Assembly (NCBI GenBank): GCA_947385425.1
Contig: CANDKY010000005.1
Location: 1 to 64,000 of the forward strand
DNA length: 64,000 bases
Source of the DNA: an uncultured Lachnospiraceae bacterium
GTDB taxonomy: Bacteria > Bacillota > Clostridia > Lachnospirales > Lachnospiraceae
Direction: 5' to 3'
Part shown: in pieces, positions 34,540 through 42,935 of the stretch
Layout of the letters: each line of letters starts with the position of its first letter
Position numbering within the stretch: position 1 is the first letter of the stretch
Translations under genes and position numbers: made by a program
Notes under the pieces: model-generated
The model's database searches: none
The model's input: only the letters and a program-made list of their open reading frames with translations
What the model was told of the DNA's origin: nothing

Positions 34540-35250
34540 ATGCAGGCAGGTTACGGTTTGGATAGTGTCAGGGAAGAGATTCTCGCAATGACAGATGAAA
34601 CATACAGGGAATTTCAGGTAAAGCTTCTGCCGCAAGTAAAGAATTATGCGGGTGTAAGGCTGCCTGCTTTGCGCAGGCTGGCAAAAAGGATAGCAAAAGA
34701 AAACGGGAGAGGATATCTGGAAGCAGTACTGGGAAGAAATGCGCAGGAAGAGCTTTTTGAGGAAATCATGCTGCAGGGGATGGTTATCGGGTATTGGAAG
34801 GGCAGCCTGTCTGATATATTTTCCTATACGGAGCTTTTCCTGCCTAAGGTAGACAACTGGTCGGTATGTGACAGCTTTTGCAGCGGGTTTAAACATGCCC
34901 CTTCCTGCCGGGATGAGGTCTGGGAGTGGCTGGGGCAGTTCTTTGGATCGGAAAGGGAATTTACGGTCCGGTTTGCGGTGGTTATGCTTCTGGATTATTA
35001 TGTGGAGGAAGAATATTTAAGCCGGCTTTGGGGGATTTTTGATAAGGTGCGTCATGAGGGCTATTATGTAAGGATGGCTATAGCCTGGGCAGTTTCCGTA
35101 TGTTATATGAAATACCCAAAGGAGAGTATGGCCTATCTTAAGGATAACCGGCTGGATGATTATACCTATAATAAAGCCTTACAGAAAATAACGGAGTCAC
35201 GGTGCATATCGGAACAGGAGAAGGAGCGGATACGATGGATGAAGCGGTAG
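34540..35250 (+). CDS. AlkD-like DNA alkylation repair protein
   Basis: A 236-residue all-helical HEAT-like repeat protein of the AlkD/AlkC group, which excises alkylated purines such as 7-methylguanine. Family features are GVRLPALRRLAKRIAKEN, LPKVDNWSVCDSFCSGF and FTVRFAVVMLLDYYV, the last including residues near the DNA-binding cleft. It overlaps the next gene by 16 bases, so both are translated from one message. Confidence 0.88.
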   Translation: MQAGYGLDSVREEILAMTDETYREFQVKLLPQVKNYAGVRLPALRRLAKRIAKENGRGYLEAVLGRNAQEELFEEIMLQGMVIGYWKGSLSDIFSYTELFLPKVDNWSVCDSFCSGFKHAPSCRDEVWEWLGQFFGSEREFTVRFAVVMLLDYYVEEEYLSRLWGIFDKVRHEGYYVRMAIAWAVSVCYMKYPKESMAYLKDNRLDDYTYNKALQKITESRCISEQEKERIRWMKR

Positions 35251-36437
35251 TGGTGTTGAAAAAAGGGGAGGGGCGTACATTAAAGTCCGGCGGGATGTGG
35301 GTTTTTGACAATGAGATAGATTCTGTTTCCGGTGTGTTTGAGAATGGAGATATCGTAGAGGTTCATGATTTTGACGGTTATTTTATGGGATATGGATTTA
35401 TCAATACAAATTCCCGGATCGCAGTACGCATACTGTCCAGAAGAAGGGAAAACCGTATTACGGAAGAGTTCCTGGAACAGAGGGTACGTGCGGCATGGGA
35501 ATACAGGAAACAGACGGTGGATACCTCGAGCTGCCGCATTATTTTCGGGGAGGCGGATTTTCTTCCCGGCCTAGTCGTAGACAAATTTTCCGATGTGCTG
35601 GTGGCAGAGTCGCTGGCACTGGGTATAGACAGGCTGAAGCCGCTGCTTTTGGAGAAATTGAAGACGGTGTTGGCGGAGGACGGGATTACCGTCCGGGGGA
35701 TATATGAAAGGAGCGATGCCGGCGTGCGCCGGAAGGAAGGGATGGAATGCTTTAAAGGCTTTCTGGGGGAGCCTTTTGACACGAAGGTGCAGATTGAGGA
35801 AAACGGCGTAAAATATATAGTGGATGTGAAAGAAGGGCAGAAGACCGGTTTCTTTCTTGACCAGAAAAACAACCGCGCATCGATTCATAAGATATGCAAA
35901 GGGAAAAAAGTGCTGGACTGTTTTACCCATACCGGTTCCTTTGCGTTAAATGCGGGCATTGCCGGGGCGGCTTCCGTGCTGGGTGCGGACGTGTCCCGGA
36001 TTGGCATAGAGCAGGCAGAGGAGAATGCTAGGCTGAACCATCTGGAGGACAGAGTAAAGTTTCTTTGCGCCGATGTTTTTGAATTGCTTCCTGAACTGGA
36101 GGAAAAGGGAGAGAAGTTTGATGTGGTGATATTGGATCCCCCGGCATTTACCAAGTCAAGGAATTCCGTAAAAAATGCAGTGAAAGGATACCGGGAGATC
36201 AATCTGAGAGGGCTTAAGCTGGTAGAGGACGGGGGTTTTCTCGTCACATGCTCCTGTTCCCACTTTATGGATCCGGAGTTATTCGCCAGGACGGTGAAGG
36301 AGGCGGCAAAAGGCGCCCGAAAGAGGCTGCGCCAGGTGGAATTCCGCACACAGGCGCCGGATCACCCGATTCTGTGGGCAGCAGAGGAATCTTATTATCT
36401 GAAATTCTATATCTTCCAGGTTTGTGCAGAAAAATAA
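35235..36437 (+). CDS. RlmI-like class I SAM rRNA methyltransferase
   Basis: A 400-residue protein with an N-terminal PUA domain (KKGEGRTLKSGGMWVFDNEI) and a Rossmann-type methyltransferase domain: KVLDCFTHTGSFALNAG binds SAM, DVVILDPPAFTKS is the DPP motif, and LVTCSCSHFM carries the cysteine of 5-methylcytosine enzymes. RlmI in E. coli makes m5C1962 of 23S rRNA. The frame is open upstream to 35202, but AAGGAG eight bases ahead selects ATG 35235. Confidence 0.92.
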   Translation: MDEAVVVLKKGEGRTLKSGGMWVFDNEIDSVSGVFENGDIVEVHDFDGYFMGYGFINTNSRIAVRILSRRRENRITEEFLEQRVRAAWEYRKQTVDTSSCRIIFGEADFLPGLVVDKFSDVLVAESLALGIDRLKPLLLEKLKTVLAEDGITVRGIYERSDAGVRRKEGMECFKGFLGEPFDTKVQIEENGVKYIVDVKEGQKTGFFLDQKNNRASIHKICKGKKVLDCFTHTGSFALNAGIAGAASVLGADVSRIGIEQAEENARLNHLEDRVKFLCADVFELLPELEEKGEKFDVVILDPPAFTKSRNSVKNAVKGYREINLRGLKLVEDGGFLVTCSCSHFMDPELFARTVKEAAKGARKRLRQVEFRTQAPDHPILWAAEESYYLKFYIFQVCAEK

Positions 36438-36483
36438 GAAACTGTGGTGCACATCTGGCGAAAAGCAGATTTTAAACAGGCTC

Positions 36484-36525
36484 TAAAAAATACCGCGGGG
36501 ATGCAGATTTTAAATAGGCATCCCC
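36484..36525 (-). terminator. Rho-independent terminator of the VanZ-like gene
   Basis: GGGGATGC (36497-36504) and GCATCCCC (36518-36525) pair perfectly. On the minus strand the hairpin is followed by GCGGTATTTTTTAG. It overlaps the last codons and stop of the VanZ-like gene. Confidence 0.75.
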
Positions 36526-37172
36526 AAAGCATAATTCCATATTATATTCCATAAGGCATTAGAGATAAAGGGGGTCAGGAGGAAAGTGACCAGCCAGGGA
36601 GCCAGAAAATAGATATATATTTCCCATTTGGATAAAACCTTCTTTCTTGCATCTTTTGTGCCCAGGCACATGCGGCGCATAAAATGCATACGTCTGATAA
36701 GCAGATAGAGCAGGTATCCCGCAGTGGTTCCCAGAACATTCATAATGACATCGGTAATGTCTGTAACAGCGCTGGTTTCCAGGCAGAAAATCTGGGATAT
36801 TTCTATTATAACGGAGAGAAGGAGTCCATATAAAACAGTCCTGCCGGCATGTTTGAAGCGCTTCCATAAGGTAGGAAGGAGCAGCCCGAAAGGAATATAA
36901 ATCAAAAAGCTTTGGATATAATGGCCAAGGCTGTCCATAAATCCATAAAAAGGAATGAAATTGAATTGGGGATAAAAATTTATCTGGTATAAAGAAGGGG
37001 TATCGGAAGCCATCAAAATAAGGCAAATCCCCAAAGCATAGAGATATACCCCGAACTGGTGGCGCTTTGGCAGTCTGCATTTTCTGAAAAGCAGTTGTAA
37101 TATAATGAGAAAAGGGATAACCCCTATATATGCGGCAAATGTGTTGACACACAATACAGTGAAATCAGACAT
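36510..37172 (-). CDS. VanZ-like membrane protein
   Basis: A 220-residue membrane protein with about five helices and the VanZ signature INFYPQFNFIPFYGF through SVIIEISQIFCLETSAVTDITD. VanZ in Enterococcus gives low-level teicoplanin resistance by an unknown route; most chromosomal relatives have no known role. The terminator overlaps its end. The gene is convergent with the methyltransferase gene. Confidence 0.88.
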   Translation of the reverse strand: MSDFTVLCVNTFAAYIGVIPFLIILQLLFRKCRLPKRHQFGVYLYALGICLILMASDTPSLYQINFYPQFNFIPFYGFMDSLGHYIQSFLIYIPFGLLLPTLWKRFKHAGRTVLYGLLLSVIIEISQIFCLETSAVTDITDVIMNVLGTTAGYLLYLLIRRMHFMRRMCLGTKDARKKVLSKWEIYIYFLAPWLVTFLLTPFISNALWNIIWNYALGMPI

Positions 37173-37515
37173 TTTTATCCTCCTGGTATATATTTTTTCT
37201 AATGAAATCTAATTTAGTATAATACTGCCTTACGATGTATTTGTAAACAAAAATATAATTTTTTTCTTAAATTTTATTCTGTTCTATATTATACGCTTTT
37301 TTCCCGAAATCACAATTTGAATTTCAGTTATTTAATATTATTTTAAGGTTTTCATGCTATATGCAGATTACGCGTTTGGTGTATGCCCTGTATCCGGGAG
37401 TGACCTGCCTGTTTTACAGTTTTTTTAAAGTAGGATTTTTCAGGAGGAAGATGGAATAAAGTGGCTGATTGACAGTGCAAAAAAGGGAAATACTTATTGT
37501 TAAAGAAGTTGACGG
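37173..37515. other. AT-rich intergenic gap
   Basis: It contains the upstream region of the VanZ-like gene and no supported gene. AATTTGAATTTCAG at 37316 resembles half of a FabT-type operator but is imperfect. Nothing else is recognisable. Confidence 0.4.
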
Positions 37516-37677
37516 TTAGGAACTGTCCCAAAATTATTTGCAAATAGTCCACAGGATTTTTCTTCGAGAGCGCCAGCGCAAAATCAGGCGCATAGCGGGC
37601 TATGTAACTAATTTGGCGCTGGTGCTATCGGAGAAAAAGACAAGGAATATTGCAAATAATTTCGGGACAGTTCCTTA
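37516..37677. repeat. Palindromic repeat family B (MITE-like)
   Basis: The 162-base element begins TTAGGAACTGTCCCAAAATT and ends with the reverse, AATTTCGGGACAGTTCCTTA; the arms of about 80 bases pair over most of their length, including ATTTGCAA/TTGCAAAT and GCGCCAGCGC/GGCGCTGGTGC. It has no coding capacity. Single ends of the same type occur near 6789, 34489 and 42888. Confidence 0.85.
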
Positions 37678-37721
37678 GTATGCGGGAATGGCAGGGAATG
37701 GTATATGAAAGGAGAATGGTA

Positions 37722-37943
37722 ATGGATAATCGGGAACTTCCTATTGGCTTTGGTTTGTCTCTTGCGATGAATCAGAAGGCGATGGATCGTTTTGCAAATA
37801 TGACAGAAGCGGAGAAGGAAAAAGCGATAGCTGAAAGCAGGGATGCAAAGTCAAAAAGAGAGATGGACCGTATTGTGGATTCTTTGGCGGGGGATGACGG
37901 TATTGCGGGTCTGTATGGCGCCGGTTTGGGTGTAAAATTATAG
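37722..37943 (+). CDS. Small uncharacterised protein, 73 residues
   Basis: A hydrophilic peptide: LPIGFGLSLAMNQKAMDRFA, then MTEAEKEKAIAESRDAKSKR and a glycine-rich tail. No domain is recognised, though the pattern is common in small clostridial proteins. AAAGGAG precedes ATG 37722; two in-frame ATGs immediately upstream are too near that site. The family-B repeat ends 45 bases upstream. Confidence 0.6.
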   Translation: MDNRELPIGFGLSLAMNQKAMDRFANMTEAEKEKAIAESRDAKSKREMDRIVDSLAGDDGIAGLYGAGLGVKL

Positions 37944-37971
37944 GAGAAGTGCAGATTTCAGTCTGCGGGCG

Positions 37972-38030
37972 CCTGCACGGCGCCTGCACCCTGTTGTTTG
38001 CAGCTTATCTGAACAGGGTGCCTGTGCAGG
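37972..38030. terminator. Strong hairpin after the small gene
   Basis: GCACCCTGTT (37986-37995) pairs with AACAGGGTGC (38012-38021) and an outer CCTGCAC/GTGCAGG pair extends it. There is no T-run, so this is either a weak terminator or a folded repeat between convergent genes. Confidence 0.5.
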
Positions 38031-38106
38031 CCCCATACCTCCTGTACGCCGCTTTGCGCGGCGGCATATATCTGCCGAAAAAATTTTTTTAAACACACCC
38101 CTTCGT

Positions 38107-38592
38107 TTACATTTTATGGTTATAATATTTGATACATGCCAGATAAACAAGGAAGAAGGCAATGATCATTGACCAATAACAGTAAAAAATAATTTTGCTG
38201 TAGAAAACACCAATCAGCATAGCAGCATAGGAGAGTACGAGGATAATAAAGATGGAAGTCTGTACCGCTTTAGCGGTAATGGCACGGTTGCGTTCATCAG
38301 TGAATTTGATGCGTTCTTTTTTTAAAAGCTCCTCATTTCTTAAAAGTTTCCGCATTTGTAACACTTTAATGGTTCCGGCGAGAATAAGACCGCAGCCTAA
38401 ACCGACATACAGGCCGCAGAAAAAGGAGTCGGAATCGAGCAGTCCGGCCATAGCGGCAATCCAGGTTACGAGGATGGTAACGAATCCGCAGAAGATGAGA
38501 AGTTTCATGATATTGCTCTTTCTCCCGATTATTTTGCGGAAGTCGTCATTTGTCTTTACGTTCGAAGCAGCCATTTTTCTAAAACAGATCAT
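38107..38592 (-). CDS. Uncharacterised four-helix membrane protein, cotranscribed with an XRE regulator
   Basis: A 161-residue protein with four hydrophobic segments, for example LLIFCGFVTILVTWIAAMAG and CGLYVGLGCGLILAGTIKVL, and a charged middle (RNEELLKKERIKFTDERNR) that is typical of small membrane proteins paired with XRE repressors in Firmicutes. The ATG at 38592 follows AAAGGAGGA; the frame is open further upstream into the regulator gene. It lies 13 bases after the regulator on the same strand. Function unknown. Confidence 0.75.
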   Translation of the reverse strand: MICFRKMAASNVKTNDDFRKIIGRKSNIMKLLIFCGFVTILVTWIAAMAGLLDSDSFFCGLYVGLGCGLILAGTIKVLQMRKLLRNEELLKKERIKFTDERNRAITAKAVQTSIFIILVLSYAAMLIGVFYSKIIFYCYWSMIIAFFLVYLACIKYYNHKM

Positions 38593-38605
38593 AGTTTTTC
38601 CTCCT

Positions 38606-38821
38606 TTATTCCGGTTTTTCGTCTGATTCATCGTCAAATAGAAAGATATCTTCGATTGTCATGTTAAAATACCGGGCAATTTTGTGGGCCAGAAGTAAGG
38701 AAGCGTTGTACCTGCCGTTTTCCAGTGAGATAATGGTCTGGCGGGTTACATTCACGGCATCGGCAAGTTCACTCTGGGTAACTTTGCGGCTTTTCCTTAG
38801 TTCCTGTATTTTGTTTTGCAA
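38606..38821 (-). CDS. Small XRE-family transcription regulator
   Basis: A 71-residue Cro/CI-type helix-turn-helix: IQELRKSRKVTQSELADAVN, VTRQTIISLENGRYN and LAHKIARYFNMTIEDIFLF. It belongs to the short group that controls itself and a neighbouring membrane protein. Its own promoter carries two direct repeats. ATG 38821 is the only good start. Confidence 0.92.
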   Translation of the reverse strand: MQNKIQELRKSRKVTQSELADAVNVTRQTIISLENGRYNASLLLAHKIARYFNMTIEDIFLFDDESDEKPE

Positions 38822-38854
38822 GCCATCACATCCTTCATTTGCAAATGTCGTAAA

Positions 38855-38906
38855 AGTATAGCAAACTTTACATTTTTAGTATAGTATACTTTACATAAGA
38901 TGTCAA
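38855..38906 (-). promoter_or_regulatory. Promoter and two operators of the XRE-membrane protein operon
   Basis: On the minus strand TTGACA (38901-38906) and TATACT (38878-38883) are 17 bases apart. Two direct copies of TGTAAAGTnTnCTATACT lie at 38878-38895 and 38855-38872, 23 bases apart, one covering the -10 region and the other the transcription start. This fits autorepression by the XRE protein. Confidence 0.7.
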
Positions 38907-38919
38907 GTAAATATCACAT

Positions 38920-38948
38920 TTGAAAAAAAGAGCAAAAGAAGTTATACT
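38920..38948 (+). promoter_or_regulatory. Promoter of the DUF89 gene
   Basis: TTGAAA (38920-38925) and TATACT (38943-38948) have 17-base spacing, 56 bases before the start codon, divergent from the XRE promoter. Confidence 0.65.
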
Positions 38949-39003
38949 TTTATCGGGTAAAATTTCCGAATAAAAAATAAGAAAATGTATGGAGGACAGG
39001 GAA

Positions 39004-39888
39004 ATGAAGATAAGTGCGATGTGTATCAGGTGCCTGATGGACAGGCAGGAGGAGAAGATCAGGGGAATAGACGACGAGAATGCAAAATCCGCTTATTTGA
39101 AGGAAGTTGCCGGGGTGATTGCATCCTCGGAGGATGATGCAACCGCGCCGTATCTGGTGTATGAGATCAATAAGGCTTACCGGCGCTATTTTGGGCAGCT
39201 TCCCGACTATAGCCAGGAGAAAAAGGAGTTCAACATGCTGATGCTTAAGATGGAAGCGGAAATGGAGGAGGATATCCGGTCAGGCAGGGACAGGGAAGAA
39301 ATCCTTGGAAATGCTTTGAATTATGCCAGGACAGCGAATTATATTGATTATGGGGCTATGAACCATGTGGAAAAGGATACACTGCTGGAGCTTCTGAGAA
39401 ATGCAAAGAAAGAGAAGGTAGATAAAAGTACGCTGGAAAGGCTGCAGGAAGAACTGCGGGCTGCAGAGGAAGTGGTTTATCTGTCTGATAATTGCGGGGA
39501 GATCGTAGCGGATAAGCTGCTTATCAGGATATTGCAGGAGCAGTATCCGCAGATACATGTGACGGTTATCGTAAGAGGGGTGCCGGTTCTGAATGATGCG
39601 GTGCTGGGCGATGCAAAGGACACAGGGCTGACGGAGATAGCGAAAGTGATTGGCAACGGGAACGGAGTTGCAGGAACACAGCTTAGTTTACTGTCAGAGG
39701 AAGCGGCGGACGCAGTACATAAGGCGGATGTGATTATTTCCAAAGGGCAGGGAAATTTTGAAACCCTGCATGGATGCGGGCTGAATATTTATTATCTGTT
39801 TTTGTGTAAATGCGAATGGTTCACAAAAAGGTTCGGCATGGAGAAGCTGAAAGGCGTATTTGTGAAAGAAAAGGATTTGGCGAGTTGA
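39004..39888 (+). CDS. DUF89-family (ARMT1-like) phosphatase
   Basis: A 294-residue metal-dependent phosphatase of the DUF89 family, whose members remove phosphate from damaged or reactive phospho-metabolites. Family marks are the N-terminal CIRCLMDRQ cysteine pair, VVYLSDNCGEIVADKLL with the metal-binding Asp and Asn, and ADVIISKGQGNFETLHG. A frame continues to ATG 38989, but GGAGG at 38991-38995 selects ATG 39004. The next promoter begins within its last codons. Confidence 0.87.
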   Translation: MKISAMCIRCLMDRQEEKIRGIDDENAKSAYLKEVAGVIASSEDDATAPYLVYEINKAYRRYFGQLPDYSQEKKEFNMLMLKMEAEMEEDIRSGRDREEILGNALNYARTANYIDYGAMNHVEKDTLLELLRNAKKEKVDKSTLERLQEELRAAEEVVYLSDNCGEIVADKLLIRILQEQYPQIHVTVIVRGVPVLNDAVLGDAKDTGLTEIAKVIGNGNGVAGTQLSLLSEEAADAVHKADVIISKGQGNFETLHGCGLNIYYLFLCKCEWFTKRFGMEKLKGVFVKEKDLAS

Positions 39889-39944
39889 CAAATGGCAGGT
39901 ATACGGTATAATGAATCCTGTGTAATTGCAAATGAGTCGCAATT
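39885..39944 (+). promoter_or_regulatory. Promoter and operator-like inverted repeat of the DUF2899 gene
   Basis: TTGACA (39885-39890) and TATAAT (39907-39912) are 16 bases apart, both perfect hexamers. AATTGC (39924-39929) and GCAATT (39939-39944) form a 21-base inverted repeat just after the expected transcription start. A Fur-family gene lies downstream, so this is a candidate Fur-type site that would block the transporter gene. Confidence 0.65.
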
Positions 39945-39958
39945 GCAGGGAGGCCCTT

Positions 39959-40849
39959 ATGCAGAATGTAAAAGAAATGATTTTCGATGCGTTTATGGAT
40001 ACTGTAAAATTACTGCCGTTTTTATTTCTCACATATACCGCCATGGAGTATGTGGAACATAAGCTTGGAAAGAAAACGGAGGAGGCGGTGGGAAGAGCCG
40101 GGTGTTTCGGGCCTGTTTTAGGTGCGTTTGCCGGGGGCTTTCCGCAGTGCGGTTTTTCGGCGGCCGCTTCCAATCTGTTTGCGGGCGGGATGATAACTAT
40201 GGGGACTTTGCTTTCCGTGTTCCTGTCTACGTCAGACGAAATGCTTCCGATCCTGTTATCGGAACGGATAGGCATCGGTGTGATTGTAAAGCTGCTGGGA
40301 ATGAAAGTGCTGATTGGCATGGCGGCGGGATTTCTGGCAGATTTCATTGTGCGGAAGCGGAAGGGGAGGCCCGCGCATGCCTGCCCTGGAAGAGGGGGAA
40401 AGGCAGCGGGGGTTTCCGGCCATGGAGACAGCGGGGAGGAATGCGGCTGCGGAGGGGGGATTTTCCGGTCGGCAGTAAGCCATACTTTCCGTGTAATATC
40501 TTTTATCTTTGTGTTCTCTTTGAGCTTAAATCTGATAATAGGAATAGCCGGGGAGGATTTTATAGCAGGCCTGCTTTCCGATAAGCCTGTGGCCGGGCCG
40601 TTGGCGGCCGGGCTGATAGGGCTTATCCCCAACTGTGCGGCATCGGTAGTACTGACGCAGCTTTATCTGGAAGGGATGCTTGGAGCCGGGGCGATGATGG
40701 CCGGTCTGCTTGCAGGGAGCGGCATAGGGCTTCTTGTGCTGTTTCGGGTGAATGGCAATATAAAAGAAAGCGTAATGGTTACGGTATTGTTATATGTGAT
40801 TGGTGTGGCTGCCGGTATATTTATAGATGCGGCGGGTGTTGTGATATAG
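39959..40849 (+). CDS. DUF2899-type putative metal (manganese-like) transporter
   Basis: A 296-residue membrane protein with about eight helices and the family blocks FGPVLGAFAGGFPQCGFSAA and LAAGLIGLIPNCAASVVLTQ, an internal duplication each with a conserved Cys. Family members are annotated as putative manganese or arsenite-like exporters. A His/Cys-rich cytoplasmic loop (KAAGVSGHGDSGEECGCGGG) may bind metal. The Fur-family regulator follows 38 bases later, supporting a metal-related role; the actual ion is not shown. Confidence 0.85.
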   Translation: MQNVKEMIFDAFMDTVKLLPFLFLTYTAMEYVEHKLGKKTEEAVGRAGCFGPVLGAFAGGFPQCGFSAAASNLFAGGMITMGTLLSVFLSTSDEMLPILLSERIGIGVIVKLLGMKVLIGMAAGFLADFIVRKRKGRPAHACPGRGGKAAGVSGHGDSGEECGCGGGIFRSAVSHTFRVISFIFVFSLSLNLIIGIAGEDFIAGLLSDKPVAGPLAAGLIGLIPNCAASVVLTQLYLEGMLGAGAMMAGLLAGSGIGLLVLFRVNGNIKESVMVTVLLYVIGVAAGIFIDAAGVVI

Positions 40850-40887
40850 GGATGTGTGCTTTGCAAATTTTGGGGATGGGGACTGGC

Positions 40888-41328
40888 ATGAAAAGGGATA
40901 ATGATGCGGAATTACAATTTCCTGATAACATAAGGAGAACGAAGCAGCGGGAGGAAGTGTTCCGGCTATTGGCGGCGGCCTCCGGGCCGATGAGCGCGGT
41001 GGATATTTATAATCAGCTTTTGCAGTCAATGACGGACGGTAATTTTGCCATGTCTACCGTATACCGTGTCCTGGCGGTTTTTGAGGAAAAGGGGTATGTG
41101 ATAAAGTCTGCCCCGTCGGGCAGCGATATGTCTTATTATGAGTGGTGCCGGGGGCAGCACAGGCATTACGCGGTCTGTCTCAAATGCCATCGGATGATAC
41201 CGTTAAAAAGGTGCCCCTTTGAGAATGCGGCATTGGATGCGGCGGAAGATTTTACGATTACCGGCCATAAATTAGAGTTGTATGGTTATTGCAAAGGATG
41301 CAGTACGAAAAGCAATGTATATAAATGA
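40888..41328 (+). CDS. Fur-family metalloregulator
   Basis: A 146-residue Fur-type repressor: winged helix RRTKQREEVFRLLAAASGPM to STVYRVLAVFEEKGYV, then the metal-binding dimerisation half with the HRHYAVCLKCHRMI motif and structural zinc cysteines (CLKC, CKGC). It could be Fur, Zur, Mur or PerR type; the sequence alone does not decide. An alternative ATG at 40852 lacks a ribosome site. It is placed with the DUF2899 transporter and may control the AATTGC-N9-GCAATT site. Confidence 0.9.
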   Translation: MKRDNDAELQFPDNIRRTKQREEVFRLLAAASGPMSAVDIYNQLLQSMTDGNFAMSTVYRVLAVFEEKGYVIKSAPSGSDMSYYEWCRGQHRHYAVCLKCHRMIPLKRCPFENAALDAAEDFTITGHKLELYGYCKGCSTKSNVYK

Positions 41329-41461
41329 TTCCCTTAGTCAATACTTTTTGTAAAATATTCCATTCAGGGCACAGGACAGTGTACCGTACTTTGGGGACTG
41401 CCTCAGAGTACAGCGTATTCAGAGGCGGGTAGTGTCCGGATGGGGAAAAGAGGAGACAGCG

Positions 41462-42796
41462 GTGGAATCTGTTTGGACGATGACGTCTGGAATAAAAGAA
41501 AGACAGCCTTTAAAAGAAAACCTGTCGGTGGATACAGCGGTGATTGGCGGAGGGATCGCAGGGATTCTGACAGCGGCGCTGCTTGGACAAATGGGGATTG
41601 AAGTGGCCGTATTGGAGGCGAACCGCCTTTTTGGAGGCCAGACGAAAAATACTACGGCGAAGATTACTTTACAGCATGGAATGATTTATCATAAGTTGAT
41701 AGACAGGGTAGGAAGACAGCAGGCGGGACTGTATATGGAAGCAAACCGTGCGGCTATCAGGCAGTACAAAGAAATGGCAGAAGAACGGGGGATCGACTGT
41801 CAGTTTCGTAATTGCAGCTCCTATTTATATACGATGGAAGATGAGGAAGCGTTGTACCGGGAAGAAGAAGCGGCGAAAAGCCTGGGGATCTGTGCCGAAT
41901 ATACGACAAAGACAGAACTGCCTTTTCAGGTAAAGGGTGCGCTCTGCTTTTATGATCAGGCAGTTTTCCATCCGCTCCTGTTCCTGCAAAAGATTGCGGA
42001 GGGGCTGACGGTGTATGAAAATACACGGGTACTTAAGGTAGAAGGGCATGAAGTGATTACGGATAATTACAGGGTTGAGGCGAAAAATATTGTGTTTGCC
42101 ACGCATTATCCGTTTATCAATGTACCCGGTTTTTATTTCCTGCGGATGTATCAGGAACGGAGCTATGTGCTGGCGCTGCGGAATACAAAACAGATGGATC
42201 ATATCTATTACGGGATCGATGAGGACGGGCTGTCTTTCCGTAAAAGCGGTGATATTTTACTGTTAGGGGGCGGCAGCCACCGGACCGGTGAGAATAAAGG
42301 AGGGGGAAAATACAGGGATCTCCGTCTGGCGGCAGGGAAGTTGTTCCCTCAGGGAAGGGAAGTGGCTCATTGGTCGGCGCAGGATTGTATGCCTGCAGAT
42401 GATATTCCATATATAGGGAGATATTCTGCCGAATATCCGTACTGGTATGTGGCGTCAGGATTCCGGAAATGGGGGATGACCGGAAGTATGGCAGCGGCAG
42501 GGATTTTGCGGGATTTGATTGTCAGCGGGAAAAGCCGGTACGAAGAGGTTTTTACACCGCAGCGGCTGAACCTGCAGGCAGCGGCGGGGAAGCTGGCAGA
42601 ACAGGGCGCGGAGTCGGTAAAGGGGCTGGGAAAAGGGATGTTTACGGCGGCACCGCGCTGCCCCCATATGGGATGTGCATTGGAATGGAATCCGGATGAA
42701 CTGAGCTGGGATTGCCCCTGCCATGGCTCACGCTTTGACAGCGAAGGCAGGCTTCTTGACAATCCGGCGCAGGCAGACCTGGGAAACGGGAGATAA
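41462..42796 (+). CDS. FAD-dependent oxidoreductase with C-terminal Rieske domain
   Basis: A 444-residue protein. The N-terminal dinucleotide-binding motif is TAVIGGGIAGILTAALLGQM in a DAO (glycine-oxidase-like) fold; the C-terminal Rieske [2Fe-2S] domain has CPHMGCALEW and CPCHGSRFD with paired Cys-His ligands. Such fused flavin/Rieske proteins are widespread in Firmicutes with no settled substrate. GTG 41462 follows AGGAG by six bases; an upstream GTG at 41432 is possible. No partner gene is adjacent. Confidence 0.88.
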   Translation: MESVWTMTSGIKERQPLKENLSVDTAVIGGGIAGILTAALLGQMGIEVAVLEANRLFGGQTKNTTAKITLQHGMIYHKLIDRVGRQQAGLYMEANRAAIRQYKEMAEERGIDCQFRNCSSYLYTMEDEEALYREEEAAKSLGICAEYTTKTELPFQVKGALCFYDQAVFHPLLFLQKIAEGLTVYENTRVLKVEGHEVITDNYRVEAKNIVFATHYPFINVPGFYFLRMYQERSYVLALRNTKQMDHIYYGIDEDGLSFRKSGDILLLGGGSHRTGENKGGGKYRDLRLAAGKLFPQGREVAHWSAQDCMPADDIPYIGRYSAEYPYWYVASGFRKWGMTGSMAAAGILRDLIVSGKSRYEEVFTPQRLNLQAAAGKLAEQGAESVKGLGKGMFTAAPRCPHMGCALEWNPDELSWDCPCHGSRFDSEGRLLDNPAQADLGNGR

Positions 42797-42935
42797 CGGC
42801 CTGCAGTCTTTCTTCCTGCTAAGAAATAGTCTTAATCTTGATTTTGCTGTTGCCCGATTTGCTGTAAGGGGCTGTTTGAAAATAACCTGTGACAGTTCCT
42901 AAGGGCAGCAGCGGGATACTGTGACGGAGGTTAGC

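Noticed and set aside
37316..37332. A second FabT-like operator upstream of the VanZ-like gene
   Set aside because: Only one half-site is well matched and it is in an AT-rich region.
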